Origin: a virus
DNA: 64,000 bases
Strand: one strand, 5' to 3'
IMG/VR virus record: IMGVR_UViG_3300021371_000007
Span: 17,947 to 81,946 of that record
Position numbers and translations under genes: made by a program. This document shows positions 44,103-51,482 of this stretch, one piece after another (the stretch's first letter is position 1; each line of letters opens with the position of its first letter). A model generated the notes under the pieces. It worked only from the letters and a program-made list of their open reading frames with translations, made no database searches and had not been told where the DNA came from.

Positions 44103-45225
44103 GAACTCTTTTTATCCTTGGATAATCATGTATCTTTTTAAGAGCATGATTATACATAATCCCTGCTTCTTCCCAGTTTTTTATCTTACTACTTTTAGGA
44201 ATAGCACGTTTCTTGCTATCGTATAACATTTTCATTTTGGATATCAAGTCTTGAACTTCTGGTTCTAATAACCAAGTATGAGAACCCATTAAGTTAAAGC
44301 TATCTCCTGGTTTACCTGCAAAAATGTTATTAATGTCTACGATTTTTTGAGAAGACTTTATTTTATAGTCTGTAACAAATTCATCGGTACAGCCTCCTCC
44401 AGTAACTAAAGGAATAGTCCCACAAGCTATTGCTTCTTGAACAGGCATTCCAAAACCCTCACCCCTATAAGGATGAACTAACACGTCAACACTTCTATAT
44501 AGATCTGCCATATCTTTTTCGGAATAGGAATCGTCTATATAAGTTATTTTAGCTAAGTTATTAGTATACTGTAATTTAATTAATTGTTCTTGTAATGATG
44601 TTTTTCCATAAACTTGAGGAGTATCTTTTACTATAAGTTCTACATTATCTTCTTTTTTAAATGTATTAGCCCATGCTTGTAGTAGTATATCAAAACCTTT
44701 TCTATACTGGTCGCATCCTACAAATAGAAAAGTGTACTTACTTCTCTTAGAAGTGTCTCTGTCTACATAAAATATATTTGGATCATACCCTATTGGAATA
44801 CAAAAAAGCCTTTCTGGGTTAATACCCCCTTCTTGGTACACTGCACCTGTCCAACGAGTAAAAGTAATAAGAGCATCAGCAAAAGTTTCAAATTTATACT
44901 GCCACTCAAAGGGTACTTTTGTAAATTCCCAAGGTTGTATGTATACTACTTTTGTATCATTAGAATGAGGCCATCTCCATATAGGAGGATAACTATGTCT
45001 TATTTGTATGTCAGGAACTACAGCAGTTTCTTCTTTAGGAAGTAAATTTTGTAAGCTTTGTAAGGTTTCTTGACTAATCTTAGCCTCTGAAGAAAAACTA
45101 TCTATAGGAGAAATAACTACATTATTATACTTAGATAATTCAATAGCTAAGTACCTATTTACAATAGACAAAGAGTGGTTATCATAAAATTTACCTATAA
45201 TTTCTAAATTAATATTATTTTGCAT
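44092..45225 (-). CDS. Glycosyltransferase, GT4-like
   Basis: 377 residues with a GT-B fold. The nucleotide-sugar signature HPYRGEGFGMPVQEAIACGTIPLVT (E-x7-E type) lies near residues 250-275, and FLFVGCDQYRKGFDILLQAW precedes it. It transfers a sugar to a growing glycan, in the cytoplasm. It is the last gene of the minus-strand sugar block, overlapping the upstream gene by 11 bases. Confidence 0.9.
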   Translation of the reverse strand: MQNNINLEIIGKFYDNHSLSIVNRYLAIELSKYNNVVISPIDSFSSEAKISQETLQSLQNLLPKEETAVVPDIQIRHSYPPIWRWPHSNDTKVVYIQPWEFTKVPFEWQYKFETFADALITFTRWTGAVYQEGGINPERLFCIPIGYDPNIFYVDRDTSKRSKYTFLFVGCDQYRKGFDILLQAWANTFKKEDNVELIVKDTPQVYGKTSLQEQLIKLQYTNNLAKITYIDDSYSEKDMADLYRSVDVLVHPYRGEGFGMPVQEAIACGTIPLVTGGGCTDEFVTDYKIKSSQKIVDINNIFAGKPGDSFNLMGSHTWLLEPEVQDLISKMKMLYDSKKRAIPKSSKIKNWEEAGIMYNHALKKIHDYPRIKRVHGN

Positions 45226-46036
45226 ACATAATCACCGCTTGCTCTTTACAATATTCTAATAAATCTTTTTCTTTAATTTTTAATAAAGATTCCCATTGAG
45301 GGCCCATATTACTAGTTTTAAAGTTTTTTAATTGTGTGTAGTTGTTAATATCTACTTTAGCTTGTATATCATAAAACGGGTCTTGCTTACTTTCAATACT
45401 GTGTCCAAAGTTATTAATTTTTAAATCTAACTCGTCTTCTGGTCTGCAGAAACTCCAATGCAATATTGCCAAAGGAGATTGAATTCTTTTTTGATTATTA
45501 GTCCATCTACAATAATTAAAGGTATTATGTTTTAAAGTAGTAAAACCTTGAACTTCATTATTAGGAATACTTTTTCTATCTTCTTTAGATATCACTAGTA
45601 TTTCACCGTCTCCAACTCTTTTATAAGGTAAAACCCAATAAAACATTAAATCTACATCATAATTCTCTACTATAGGACAAAACTTATTAAAAAAGTCATC
45701 TGCATTTATTAGTATTTCATCAGCATCAAAAGAAAAAATCCAGTCATTAGAGCATTGCTCTTTTAAAAAGTTTCTTTCATAGTTATCATTTTCAATAGGC
45801 ACAGCACTCCTATGAAAATTTCCTTCTACTACTTCTATCTTATTGTCACCATCAATATTACTTAGCTCTTTCCACAATTTATCTTCGTCAAAAGAAAACT
45901 TATTACGGCTCCAAGATATTCTATCTCTGTCTAAGCCTAATACTATTTCATCTACATAATTGTAATAACTTTTTATAGAATTTACTAAATAACTAGCATC
46001 ATAAGATATTAGACTAATTACACTTTTTTTACGCAT
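45215..46036 (-). CDS. Glycosyltransferase, GT2-like (GT-A)
   Basis: 273 residues from the ATG at 46036 (an upstream TTG at 46042 is also possible). ISYDASYLVNSIKSYYNYVDEIVLGLDRD at the N-terminus resembles 'glycosyltransferase family 2/92' starts, and NDWIFSFDADEIL contains the metal-binding DxD. Its stretch WTNNQKRIQSP followed by HWSFCRPEDEL may form the acceptor site. Part of the surface-sugar block. Confidence 0.8.
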   Translation of the reverse strand: MRKKSVISLISYDASYLVNSIKSYYNYVDEIVLGLDRDRISWSRNKFSFDEDKLWKELSNIDGDNKIEVVEGNFHRSAVPIENDNYERNFLKEQCSNDWIFSFDADEILINADDFFNKFCPIVENYDVDLMFYWVLPYKRVGDGEILVISKEDRKSIPNNEVQGFTTLKHNTFNYCRWTNNQKRIQSPLAILHWSFCRPEDELDLKINNFGHSIESKQDPFYDIQAKVDINNYTQLKNFKTSNMGPQWESLLKIKEKDLLEYCKEQAVIMYAK

Positions 46037-46799
46037 TTTCAACTACTCTATCTACTGTTTCAAATTCTTTTTTACCTATCCACTTATCCATAAATATAGA
46101 TCTATTTATAGACCATTTTTCTTGTAGATTTGGATTTTGAGCTAATAATCTTTTGTTATCTTTTCCTTCAAAATGAAGTAACGGTATACCCGTTTGATAA
46201 ATTTTATGACCAGCGCGGCGGGCAGAAAGACACCAATCCACATCACGATAGTAAGTCCAATAGAACTCAGGATCAAAATTACCAACGGAAGCCCTAACAG
46301 AAGCTTTGAGGTAAACTCCGCCCATTGTAACCCAGGCAACTTCTCTGACTTTGTCGTATTGGCCCTCATCGACTTCCAATTCTTGATTTGCTTTTCCATC
46401 ATAGAGGTTAAGTCCTCCTCCGAAATGTACTGCTTCACCATTTTTACTAAATCTCCCGCCAGCGTGCTGAATTATATATTTATCTTCCTCTGTTTTTTGA
46501 GGATATAAAAGTTTCATTCCAAATATATCAGCTTCTGGATATTTAACTACAGTATTTATTAATTCTGTATACCATTTATTTTCTGTGTCCTCTTGTAGAG
46601 GCAACATATCTGCATGTAATATAATTACATCTCTATCTTTATGTTTATTCCATAAATATTGATAAGCCATATCACTGCCTATCTGACCTGTATCTTGCCA
46701 AAACTCATATTCAAGCTTCCATCCAAGGGCGGCTTTTAGTTGTTGTATCTCTTGTTCAAATAAATAAGGAACTATAATAATAGGATTAGGAGTTGTCAT
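46029..46799 (-). CDS. Glycosyltransferase, GT2-like
   Basis: 256 residues. IIVPYLFEQEIQQL at the N-terminus, HADMLPL as metal motif, then GGVYLKASVRASVGNFDPEFYWTYYRDVDWCLSARRAGHKI: the 'G.fdp.f....D.Dw..R....G' block of rhamnosyl-type GT2 enzymes. It probably extends an O-antigen-like chain. A patch of roughly 250 bases (46190-46440), which encodes this block, is visibly richer in G+C than the rest of the gene. Confidence 0.86.
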   Translation of the reverse strand: MTTPNPIIIVPYLFEQEIQQLKAALGWKLEYEFWQDTGQIGSDMAYQYLWNKHKDRDVIILHADMLPLQEDTENKWYTELINTVVKYPEADIFGMKLLYPQKTEEDKYIIQHAGGRFSKNGEAVHFGGGLNLYDGKANQELEVDEGQYDKVREVAWVTMGGVYLKASVRASVGNFDPEFYWTYYRDVDWCLSARRAGHKIYQTGIPLLHFEGKDNKRLLAQNPNLQEKWSINRSIFMDKWIGKKEFETVDRVVENA

Positions 46800-47775
46800 T
46801 GTAAATATCTAACCAATTTTTAAATTCTTCTAATACGCTTTCAGCATTATGAGTTTTAGTACATGCAAAACTAGTACTAGTATGAGGACAATGTCTTGGC
46901 CAAAAAGTAAAATTAGCTGTAGGATTACCGGGTTCTATATTAGTATCTGCATCTTTACTTAATTTAGGAACTATGCACTTAAAATCCCCACAATGATTAT
47001 CAGTAGATGGTTTTATAGTTTTGTGATACCCGTCAGAGTAAAACTCAGGACTATCATATTCTATAGGAAAAACACTAGGAATACTAATAGTATTTACGTT
47101 CATAGCTGCCGAAGCATGAACTAAAGATCCTAAAGGAGATATAAATAAGTCTTGTCGCTTTAATATCTGTAAAGACTGATATAAATTAAAATTTCCACAC
47201 TCTATACCTAAAAAAGATAATTCATGTTCTATATTTTTATTATTTAGTATCTCTCTTATACCCTGTATTATATCTAATCTCATTGTTTCTGACTGTAATT
47301 TTCTGTTCCAATCTAGAGGGCCTGACATTCCTATTCTTAATATTTTATCATCGGGCTTAACAGAGTCTATGTTTAGTATAGTATTACCATCTAAAAACTG
47401 ATCTTCAGTAATATATTCTTTTATAGGTAAATTAGCACTTTTAGAAATTCCTAAATCTGAGAACCAACGCCAGTGTAAAAACATTTTATCTACTTTTTTA
47501 AACTGCTCTTCACTCTTATTTAGATTTACGTTTTTTACTTGACCCCTATTATCAAACTCTATCAGTCCTATAGAATCTAACCAAGGCTGTTTACTAATAA
47601 CTTCTAAAACTTCTGATATTCCGCTAGGTTGTTCATGAGTAGTAAGCATAAAATTACTTCTTAAACAATAACTTACTAAATGATCAGGGTTATTTTCTTT
47701 ATATCGTCTAGCCGCATTTATGCCTAGAATTACGTCTCCAAATGCTTGTGTATTTGCAAATAGTACATGAGTCAT
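46786..47775 (-). CDS. Heptosyltransferase-like protein (GT9)
   Basis: 329 residues. FANTQAFGDVILGINAARRYKENNP has the GT9 'giGDvi...P....l...~p' start. The C-terminal DLFISPLGSLVHASAAMNVNTISIPSVF matches the donor site 'D.~is.dtg..HlAaa...p.v.lfg'. GT9 enzymes use ADP-heptose, which fits the HldE-like kinase and nucleotidyltransferase encoded near 58-59 kb. A Cys/His-rich segment (NHCGDFKCIVP, WPRHCPHTSTSFACTK) is not typical of the family and could bind metal. Confidence 0.78.
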   Translation of the reverse strand: MTHVLFANTQAFGDVILGINAARRYKENNPDHLVSYCLRSNFMLTTHEQPSGISEVLEVISKQPWLDSIGLIEFDNRGQVKNVNLNKSEEQFKKVDKMFLHWRWFSDLGISKSANLPIKEYITEDQFLDGNTILNIDSVKPDDKILRIGMSGPLDWNRKLQSETMRLDIIQGIREILNNKNIEHELSFLGIECGNFNLYQSLQILKRQDLFISPLGSLVHASAAMNVNTISIPSVFPIEYDSPEFYSDGYHKTIKPSTDNHCGDFKCIVPKLSKDADTNIEPGNPTANFTFWPRHCPHTSTSFACTKTHNAESVLEEFKNWLDIYNDNS

Positions 47776-48803
47776 TTATTAAATAGCCTATCTGTCCATG
47801 TTTTAGGTGTTTTATCATTTATTATTTCTAAATCTATATGATAATCAAAATCTCTAGTAGTTTGGTCTCTCATCCACACTACAGTATCTCTTATAGTTTC
47901 TTCAATATCTGTGTCGGCTTTATAGTTTAGTATATCCTCTGCCTTATCAGTAGATACCCAAGCATTTTTTACTTCTCTAGGTCTTTCAGGGACAAAGTTT
48001 ATTTCTGCAGTTTTGTTAAAATATTTAGCCACTTTATTTGCTAGAGTGGCTATAGAAGTCTCAGTCCCATGACTTGGACCTATATTAAATACTTCTTTGC
48101 TTTCTATTATATCTCTTTTATTATAAACTGTTACAAAAGCTTCTACACAATCTTTTACATGAGAAAAAGATCTTTTTTGAGTGCCATCACCATAAATATA
48201 CACAGGTTTATCTTTAGATATTAGATTTGCAAAAATACTCATAACATTCCTAAAAGGATCACTATAACACTGATGGGGGCCACATACATTATGAGGAACC
48301 ATGTGAAATACTTTTATACCATGAATATCACTCATTAAGTTTAAGTGTTGCTCTGCGTGTAACTTAGCTAACCCATAAGGATCTACGGGATTAGGAATGT
48401 CATTTTCTTGAAAAGGAGGATTTCCTTCTCCATATCTTGCCATAGAAGTAGTATTTATAAATATAGGTACATTATTACTTACAGAAGCACTACATACAGA
48501 AGCTGTTCCTGCATATATATTCTCAACTATTTTTTTAGGAGAAAAAACACTCAAGCCTTCGTGTGCTAAAGCAGCACAGTGTATTACAAGCACGGGAGAA
48601 TAAATACTCATTACATTAGATAACTCTTTAGTATCTAATATATCTTGTTCATAATAAAAAAAGTTTTTATTATCAGGCATATTAGTTATATAACCGCCTA
48701 TTAAACAATCTATACCTATTACTCTATATCCCAACTCTAAATACTTATAACATAGATGACTACCTATTAAGCCTGCAGATCCTGTAATTACCACTGATTC
48801 CAT
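47772..48803 (-). CDS. NAD-dependent sugar epimerase/dehydratase (extended SDR)
   Basis: 343 residues. GSAGLIGSHL is the Rossmann TGxxGxxG, followed by IDCL, the D-I-x-D equivalent QDILD, NTTSMARYGEGN and YGLAKLHAEQ with the catalytic YxxxK. The C-terminal YGDGTQKRSFSHVKDC is typical of UDP-glucose 4-epimerase / dTDP-glucose dehydratase relatives. It makes or interconverts a nucleotide sugar for the transferases around it. The exact substrate is unclear; an ADP-heptose epimerase role would complete the pathway but the sequence does not show this. Confidence 0.87.
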   Translation of the reverse strand: MESVVITGSAGLIGSHLCYKYLELGYRVIGIDCLIGGYITNMPDNKNFFYYEQDILDTKELSNVMSIYSPVLVIHCAALAHEGLSVFSPKKIVENIYAGTASVCSASVSNNVPIFINTTSMARYGEGNPPFQENDIPNPVDPYGLAKLHAEQHLNLMSDIHGIKVFHMVPHNVCGPHQCYSDPFRNVMSIFANLISKDKPVYIYGDGTQKRSFSHVKDCVEAFVTVYNKRDIIESKEVFNIGPSHGTETSIATLANKVAKYFNKTAEINFVPERPREVKNAWVSTDKAEDILNYKADTDIEETIRDTVVWMRDQTTRDFDYHIDLEIINDKTPKTWTDRLFNK

Positions 48804-49561
48804 ACGTCATTCCAATCTACTAAGGGGGTTACACAATTATCTTGTAGGTGAGTAGCAGTACCAGGTAAAGGACAAACAGCTACATTTTGTCTAAAAGCTT
48901 TCCAAGTCCAAGAATCGTCTGAAAACAGACCTGCTTGTAATATAGAAAACTTAAACGGTAAGAATGTTTTTCCTTTTGCAGCTAAAGTTAATGTTGCGCT
49001 GCTAACTGTTTTTAAGTGACAATCAGGGCCTACTAATACTTCTACCATTCTATCTTTATCAAAATATCTATCTGGGTAATCATAAGGCAAATAAAAACCT
49101 TCATACCCTGCTTTAAAAACATTTTTCATAGTTTTTATGGCAGTTTTAGTATGAAGGTAGTCGTCTTCGCATAAATATATTAGCTCTTCAGTATTTGCTT
49201 CTGCTATTTCTATTAAGTTTTCCATTAAAGGAATACAAGTATTTACTGTAACAGGATGATACTGAGGGTAAGGATGCTCTCCAAAAGGAGGCACTTCAGT
49301 TCTGTTTGGTATATCTTTTATTTCTAATTTAGTAGGTATAGAACACGTTTCTCGCATCCAAGATTTAGTTTCTTCAGTAACTGTATCTGCTAATACTATA
49401 ATTTTATCATCCCAGCCTTCTAAATCTTGCTGTAAAGAAAGCCAACATTTTCTAAAGATCTCGTCTTTCTTTTTTCCATTCCATCTGGGCTTATCTTGTG
49501 AGCCGTCTGATGTACTTCCTGGAGACTTATTAGCTTCTGAAGCTCTATATACTATTATCAT
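48788..49561 (-). CDS. Glycosyltransferase-like protein (GT-A)
   Basis: 257 residues. IIVYRASEANKSPG start, IIVLADTVTEET, then LIYLCEDDYLHTKTA, whose EDD occupies the DxD position of GT-A enzymes, followed by aromatic acceptor-site residues (FYLPYDYPDRYF). It overlaps the epimerase gene by 16 bases and the acyltransferase-like gene by four bases. Assigned as sugar transferase by motif and location; substrate unknown. Confidence 0.68.
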   Translation of the reverse strand: MIIVYRASEANKSPGSTSDGSQDKPRWNGKKKDEIFRKCWLSLQQDLEGWDDKIIVLADTVTEETKSWMRETCSIPTKLEIKDIPNRTEVPPFGEHPYPQYHPVTVNTCIPLMENLIEIAEANTEELIYLCEDDYLHTKTAIKTMKNVFKAGYEGFYLPYDYPDRYFDKDRMVEVLVGPDCHLKTVSSATLTLAAKGKTFLPFKFSILQAGLFSDDSWTWKAFRQNVAVCPLPGTATHLQDNCVTPLVDWNDVWNQW

Positions 49562-50154
49562 TTTGTTACTTTTTTTCTTGAGAAATTTCTATACTCATCA
49601 ATAATACTTATAAGATAAGGATCTAAAGGTTCTATACCTTCTCTTACAAATTTTTCTATCTCATCTTTTTGTGTATTATTAAAGTTATTTTTATAAATAG
49701 AAGAACGATATACTCCTCTTGTTTTAGAAGGATTACCAAACACTTTAGAAAAAGGTTTTACGTCTTTTATTATAGGAGAAAATGTTCCTATAAAAGAATG
49801 ACTACCTACTGTAGAATAATTTTGTATATGAGCATTATACTCTATATAAACATTATTTTGAATAACACTATGAAAACCTAAGTAACAACAACCTGTTATA
49901 GTATTATTATTGCCTATCAAAGTATCACTATTAATAGTAGTACTTGGGCCTATATAATTGCCACTTCCTATAACAGTACTTTCTCTATAACCAGTTGCGC
50001 AGTTAATAACACATGCTGAAAGTATAGTATTGTTTTTACCTAGTGATATTCCATATTTATCATCTTTTACTAAAAACACAACTGAAGGGTCAATAGTATT
50101 AGAAGAATCTATAGAAAATTCTATAATAGCTTTGGAGGCAGAGTATACTTTCAT
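49558..50154 (-). CDS. Left-handed beta-helix (LpxA-like) acyl/acetyltransferase
   Basis: 198 residues from the ATG at 50154. A GTG at 50181 would run into the tmRNA 3' hairpin and is not favoured. Several hexapeptide repeats (VIGSGNYIGPSTTI, TLIGNNNTITG, HSVIQNNVYIEYNAHIQN) form a left-handed beta-helix, and KPFSKVFGNPSKTRGVY is the usual C-terminal turn of sugar acetyl- or acyltransferases. It probably acetylates an amino sugar or transfers an acyl group in LPS synthesis. First gene of the sugar block. Confidence 0.82.
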   Translation of the reverse strand: MKVYSASKAIIEFSIDSSNTIDPSVVFLVKDDKYGISLGKNNTILSACVINCATGYRESTVIGSGNYIGPSTTINSDTLIGNNNTITGCCYLGFHSVIQNNVYIEYNAHIQNYSTVGSHSFIGTFSPIIKDVKPFSKVFGNPSKTRGVYRSSIYKNNFNNTQKDEIEKFVREGIEPLDPYLISIIDEYRNFSRKKVTK

Positions 50155-50175
50155 AGTGTTATTCAAAATAATGAG

Positions 50176-50470
50176 TGTCACTTTTTCTGTTGCTAGGCAA
50201 GTGACCAGCCCCCTTAATTATGCAGCTAGTGCGTAATTAGATGGTGCAAAGTTATCGTTTGCATTTGTAAAGTTTGGCTGAATATCGTAGGCCAACACGG
50301 TAATCTACTCTCATCTCTTCACGTCAGTCGATCCTAGTTCAGCCCCATCAAAAACACACTGTTGCTCAAGGTTGCGATCCTACAAGACTTACTGACGCCT
50401 AAACGTACTCAGTGTGCTTATGGTGGAGCTGCGCGGTACTGCCCCGCGGTCCTGTCCATGTGTTGACTTG
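50176..50470 (-). ncRNA. ssrA: tmRNA, circularly permuted two-piece form
   Basis: Minus strand. The acceptor piece comes first and ends CAGCTCC-A-CCA (50431-50421). A 74-base intervening segment follows, closed by CACACTG/CAGTGTG. The coding piece then starts GGGGCTG (50346). GGGGCTG and CAGCTCC form a seven-pair acceptor stem with the G3-U pair that AlaRS needs. The acceptor piece has GGAC, a T-stem CGCGG/CCGCG and a non-canonical T-loop. In the coding piece, GTAG/CTAC and TTGGC/GCCAA make a PK1-type pseudoknot 11 bases before the resume codon, and GTCACTT/AAGTGAC forms a 3' hairpin. Such permuted genes are typical of alphaproteobacteria. The 5' end (about 50470) is approximate. Confidence 0.93.
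50218..50262 (-). other. tmRNA tag reading frame (ANDNFAPSNYALAA)
   Basis: Starting at GCA (50262), 14 codons give ANDNFAPSNYALAA and a TAA (50220-50218). ANDN is the usual alphaproteobacterial start (E. coli has ANDE). The hydrophobic ALAA end is the recognition site for ClpXP-type proteases. The frame begins 11 bases after the PK1 candidate. Confidence 0.92.
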
Positions 50471-50483
50471 TATCAACGATTAC

Positions 50484-50530
50484 AAAAAAGAGGTTTAATA
50501 CGATAGAGATATCGCAGTTAGTGACCTCTT
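50484..50530 (-). terminator. Terminator-like hairpin before the tmRNA
   Basis: On the minus strand AAGAGGT pairs with ACCTCTT, with an inner CGATA/TATCG hairpin, followed by TTTTTT. It overlaps the end of the 39-residue gene and lies just upstream of the tmRNA acceptor piece. It could terminate the small-gene message or mark an RNA processing point. Confidence 0.5.
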
Positions 50531-50637
50531 AATTCCTTATTTATTTTTTGTCTTATCTTCTTATTAGACAGCTGTTTTAGTTTCTTTTTCCATGACTTAG
50601 ATAGTGCATGAGGTATTACTCCATTTTTAGGATTCAT
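50518..50637 (-). CDS. Small basic protein, 39 aa
   Basis: ATG at 50637 with AGGAGAAT upstream. The product (start MNPKNGVIPHALSKSWKKK) is very basic (Lys/Arg near 30%), which suggests RNA or ribosome binding. It lies between another tiny gene and the tmRNA. No family was recognised; the good ribosome site and the tight packing support it as real. Confidence 0.6.
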   Translation of the reverse strand: MNPKNGVIPHALSKSWKKKLKQLSNKKIRQKINKELRGH

Positions 50638-50646
50638 TATATTCTC

Positions 50647-50814
50647 CTATAAAGAAACTATACTAGTACTTCCTTTTTCTTTATTGGTAATTCTAGCATT
50701 ATAGTTTCTAAGCCTATTAAACCGGCTAGGCCGTTTATAAGGTGCAAACTTCAAAGGATTATTATGGAGTTTTTCTACAGCTTCGTTAATAATTTTATCT
50801 TTTTCAGTATTCAT
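50647..50814 (-). CDS. Small basic protein, 55 aa
   Basis: ATG at 50814 following a purine-rich AAGAGAG and a good promoter. The C-terminal half PYKRPSRFNRLRNYNARI is Arg/Tyr/Asn-rich. The stop TAG forms part of the next gene's AGGAG site. Function unknown. It leads the unit with the 39-residue gene and perhaps the tmRNA. Confidence 0.6.
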   Translation of the reverse strand: MNTEKDKIINEAVEKLHNNPLKFAPYKRPSRFNRLRNYNARITNKEKGSTSIVSL

Positions 50815-50843
50815 GCGGTACTCTCTTTTTTATTATATAGTTA

Positions 50844-50872
50844 ATATTAACACTAAAAATAGTAGTTAGCAA
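50844..50872 (-). promoter_or_regulatory. Sigma70-like promoter, TTGCTA-N17-TAATAT
   Basis: TTGCTA (50872-50867), 17-base spacer, TAATAT (50849-50844), read on the minus strand. Identical hexamers and spacing to the promoter at 43400. It would transcribe the two tiny basic genes and possibly the tmRNA. Confidence 0.65.
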
Positions 50873-50885
50873 CAAAAATTTAAAT

Positions 50886-51152
50886 TTAAGATTTGGAGTT
50901 TGGTGTATTTTTTTGCTTCTTTGTGTAGCCTGCTTTTCTTTCTAACTTTTGCATTAGCGCTTGTCTTTTAGCTTCTGCTTTTCTGTATCTAGCTTTACCA
51001 GCTTTTTTAGCTTCTCTAAGCTTTTCAGATTTAGAAATATAGTAACTTTGTCTTTTAGCATCTGTATAAAACCCATCAGCATTTAATTTTCTCATCATAA
51101 TTTTATATGCTTTAGAGACGTCATTATTATATTTTTTTATACTTATTTTCAT
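50886..51152 (-). CDS. rpsU: Ribosomal protein bS21 homologue
   Basis: 88 residues from the ATG at 51152 (AAAGGTAAA upstream, TAATG with the preceding stop). MKISIKKYNNDVSKAYKIMMRKL then YTDAKRQSYYISKSEKLREAKKA follows the bS21 pattern: beta strand, 'v.kAlr.fKR.l...G', 'R.yy.kps..rr.k...a.kr'. bS21 sits on the small subunit near the anti-Shine-Dalgarno sequence and helps start selection. Phage copies are known to occur and may replace the host protein on ribosomes. A 20-residue Lys/Asn tail extends past the normal end. Confidence 0.82.
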   Translation of the reverse strand: MKISIKKYNNDVSKAYKIMMRKLNADGFYTDAKRQSYYISKSEKLREAKKAGKARYRKAEAKRQALMQKLERKAGYTKKQKNTPNSKS

Positions 51153-51460
51153 TAATTTACCTTTATATAGTTTTGTATCCAGGAAGATAAGTGACCTGCA
51201 CAATATTTACCTATAAGTTTGGATATAATTCCATTATTTTTAGTTACCACAAACATAGGTGTTGTAATATTTTTTGAGAGGTCCGCACTGTTTACACTTT
51301 CTGTATTAATTCCTAGATCTTGCAGTGTGAGCAGTTCTCGTTGCACATAGGTTTTATTAAATTTGTTAAAATATCCTGTAACCTTCTTCAACTTGTTTCT
51401 CCTATTAGTCTGACACTTTTTAAGAGTAGACATATTTTGATTTAATTTTATTCTTGCCAT
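51152..51460 (-). CDS. Unknown basic protein upstream of bS21
   Basis: 102 residues. The N-terminal third is basic (KLNQNMSTLKKCQTNRRNKLKK), the rest mixed. ATG at 51460 lies about 12 bases after the expected transcription start with no Shine-Dalgarno site. It joins bS21 as TAATG, so bS21 translation depends on it. The basic head suggests nucleic-acid binding. Function unknown. Confidence 0.68.
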   Translation of the reverse strand: MARIKLNQNMSTLKKCQTNRRNKLKKVTGYFNKFNKTYVQRELLTLQDLGINTESVNSADLSKNITTPMFVVTKNNGIISKLIGKYCAGHLSSWIQNYIKVN

Positions 51461-51482
51461 TTATAATTTTTCATGCTAATAT
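51454..51482 (+). promoter_or_regulatory. Plus-strand promoter, TTGCCA-N17-TAATAT
   Basis: TTGCCA (51454-51459), 17-base spacer, TAATAT (51477-51482), then an AGGTAAG before the ATG at 51512. Its -35 overlaps the first codons of the divergent gene. Confidence 0.55.

Noticed and set aside
46142-46441. Second minus-strand frame within the GT2-like gene
   Set aside because: Coincides with the GC-rich patch, where stop codons are rarer in all frames; the GT2 motifs are in the other frame.
50154-50181. GTG start at 50181 for the LpxA-like gene
   Set aside because: It would place the start in the 3' hairpin of the tmRNA; the ATG at 50154 is better.
50177-50204. GTCACTT/AAGTGAC hairpin as a rho-independent terminator
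   Set aside because: No T-run follows on the minus strand; it fits the 3' hairpin of the tmRNA coding piece.
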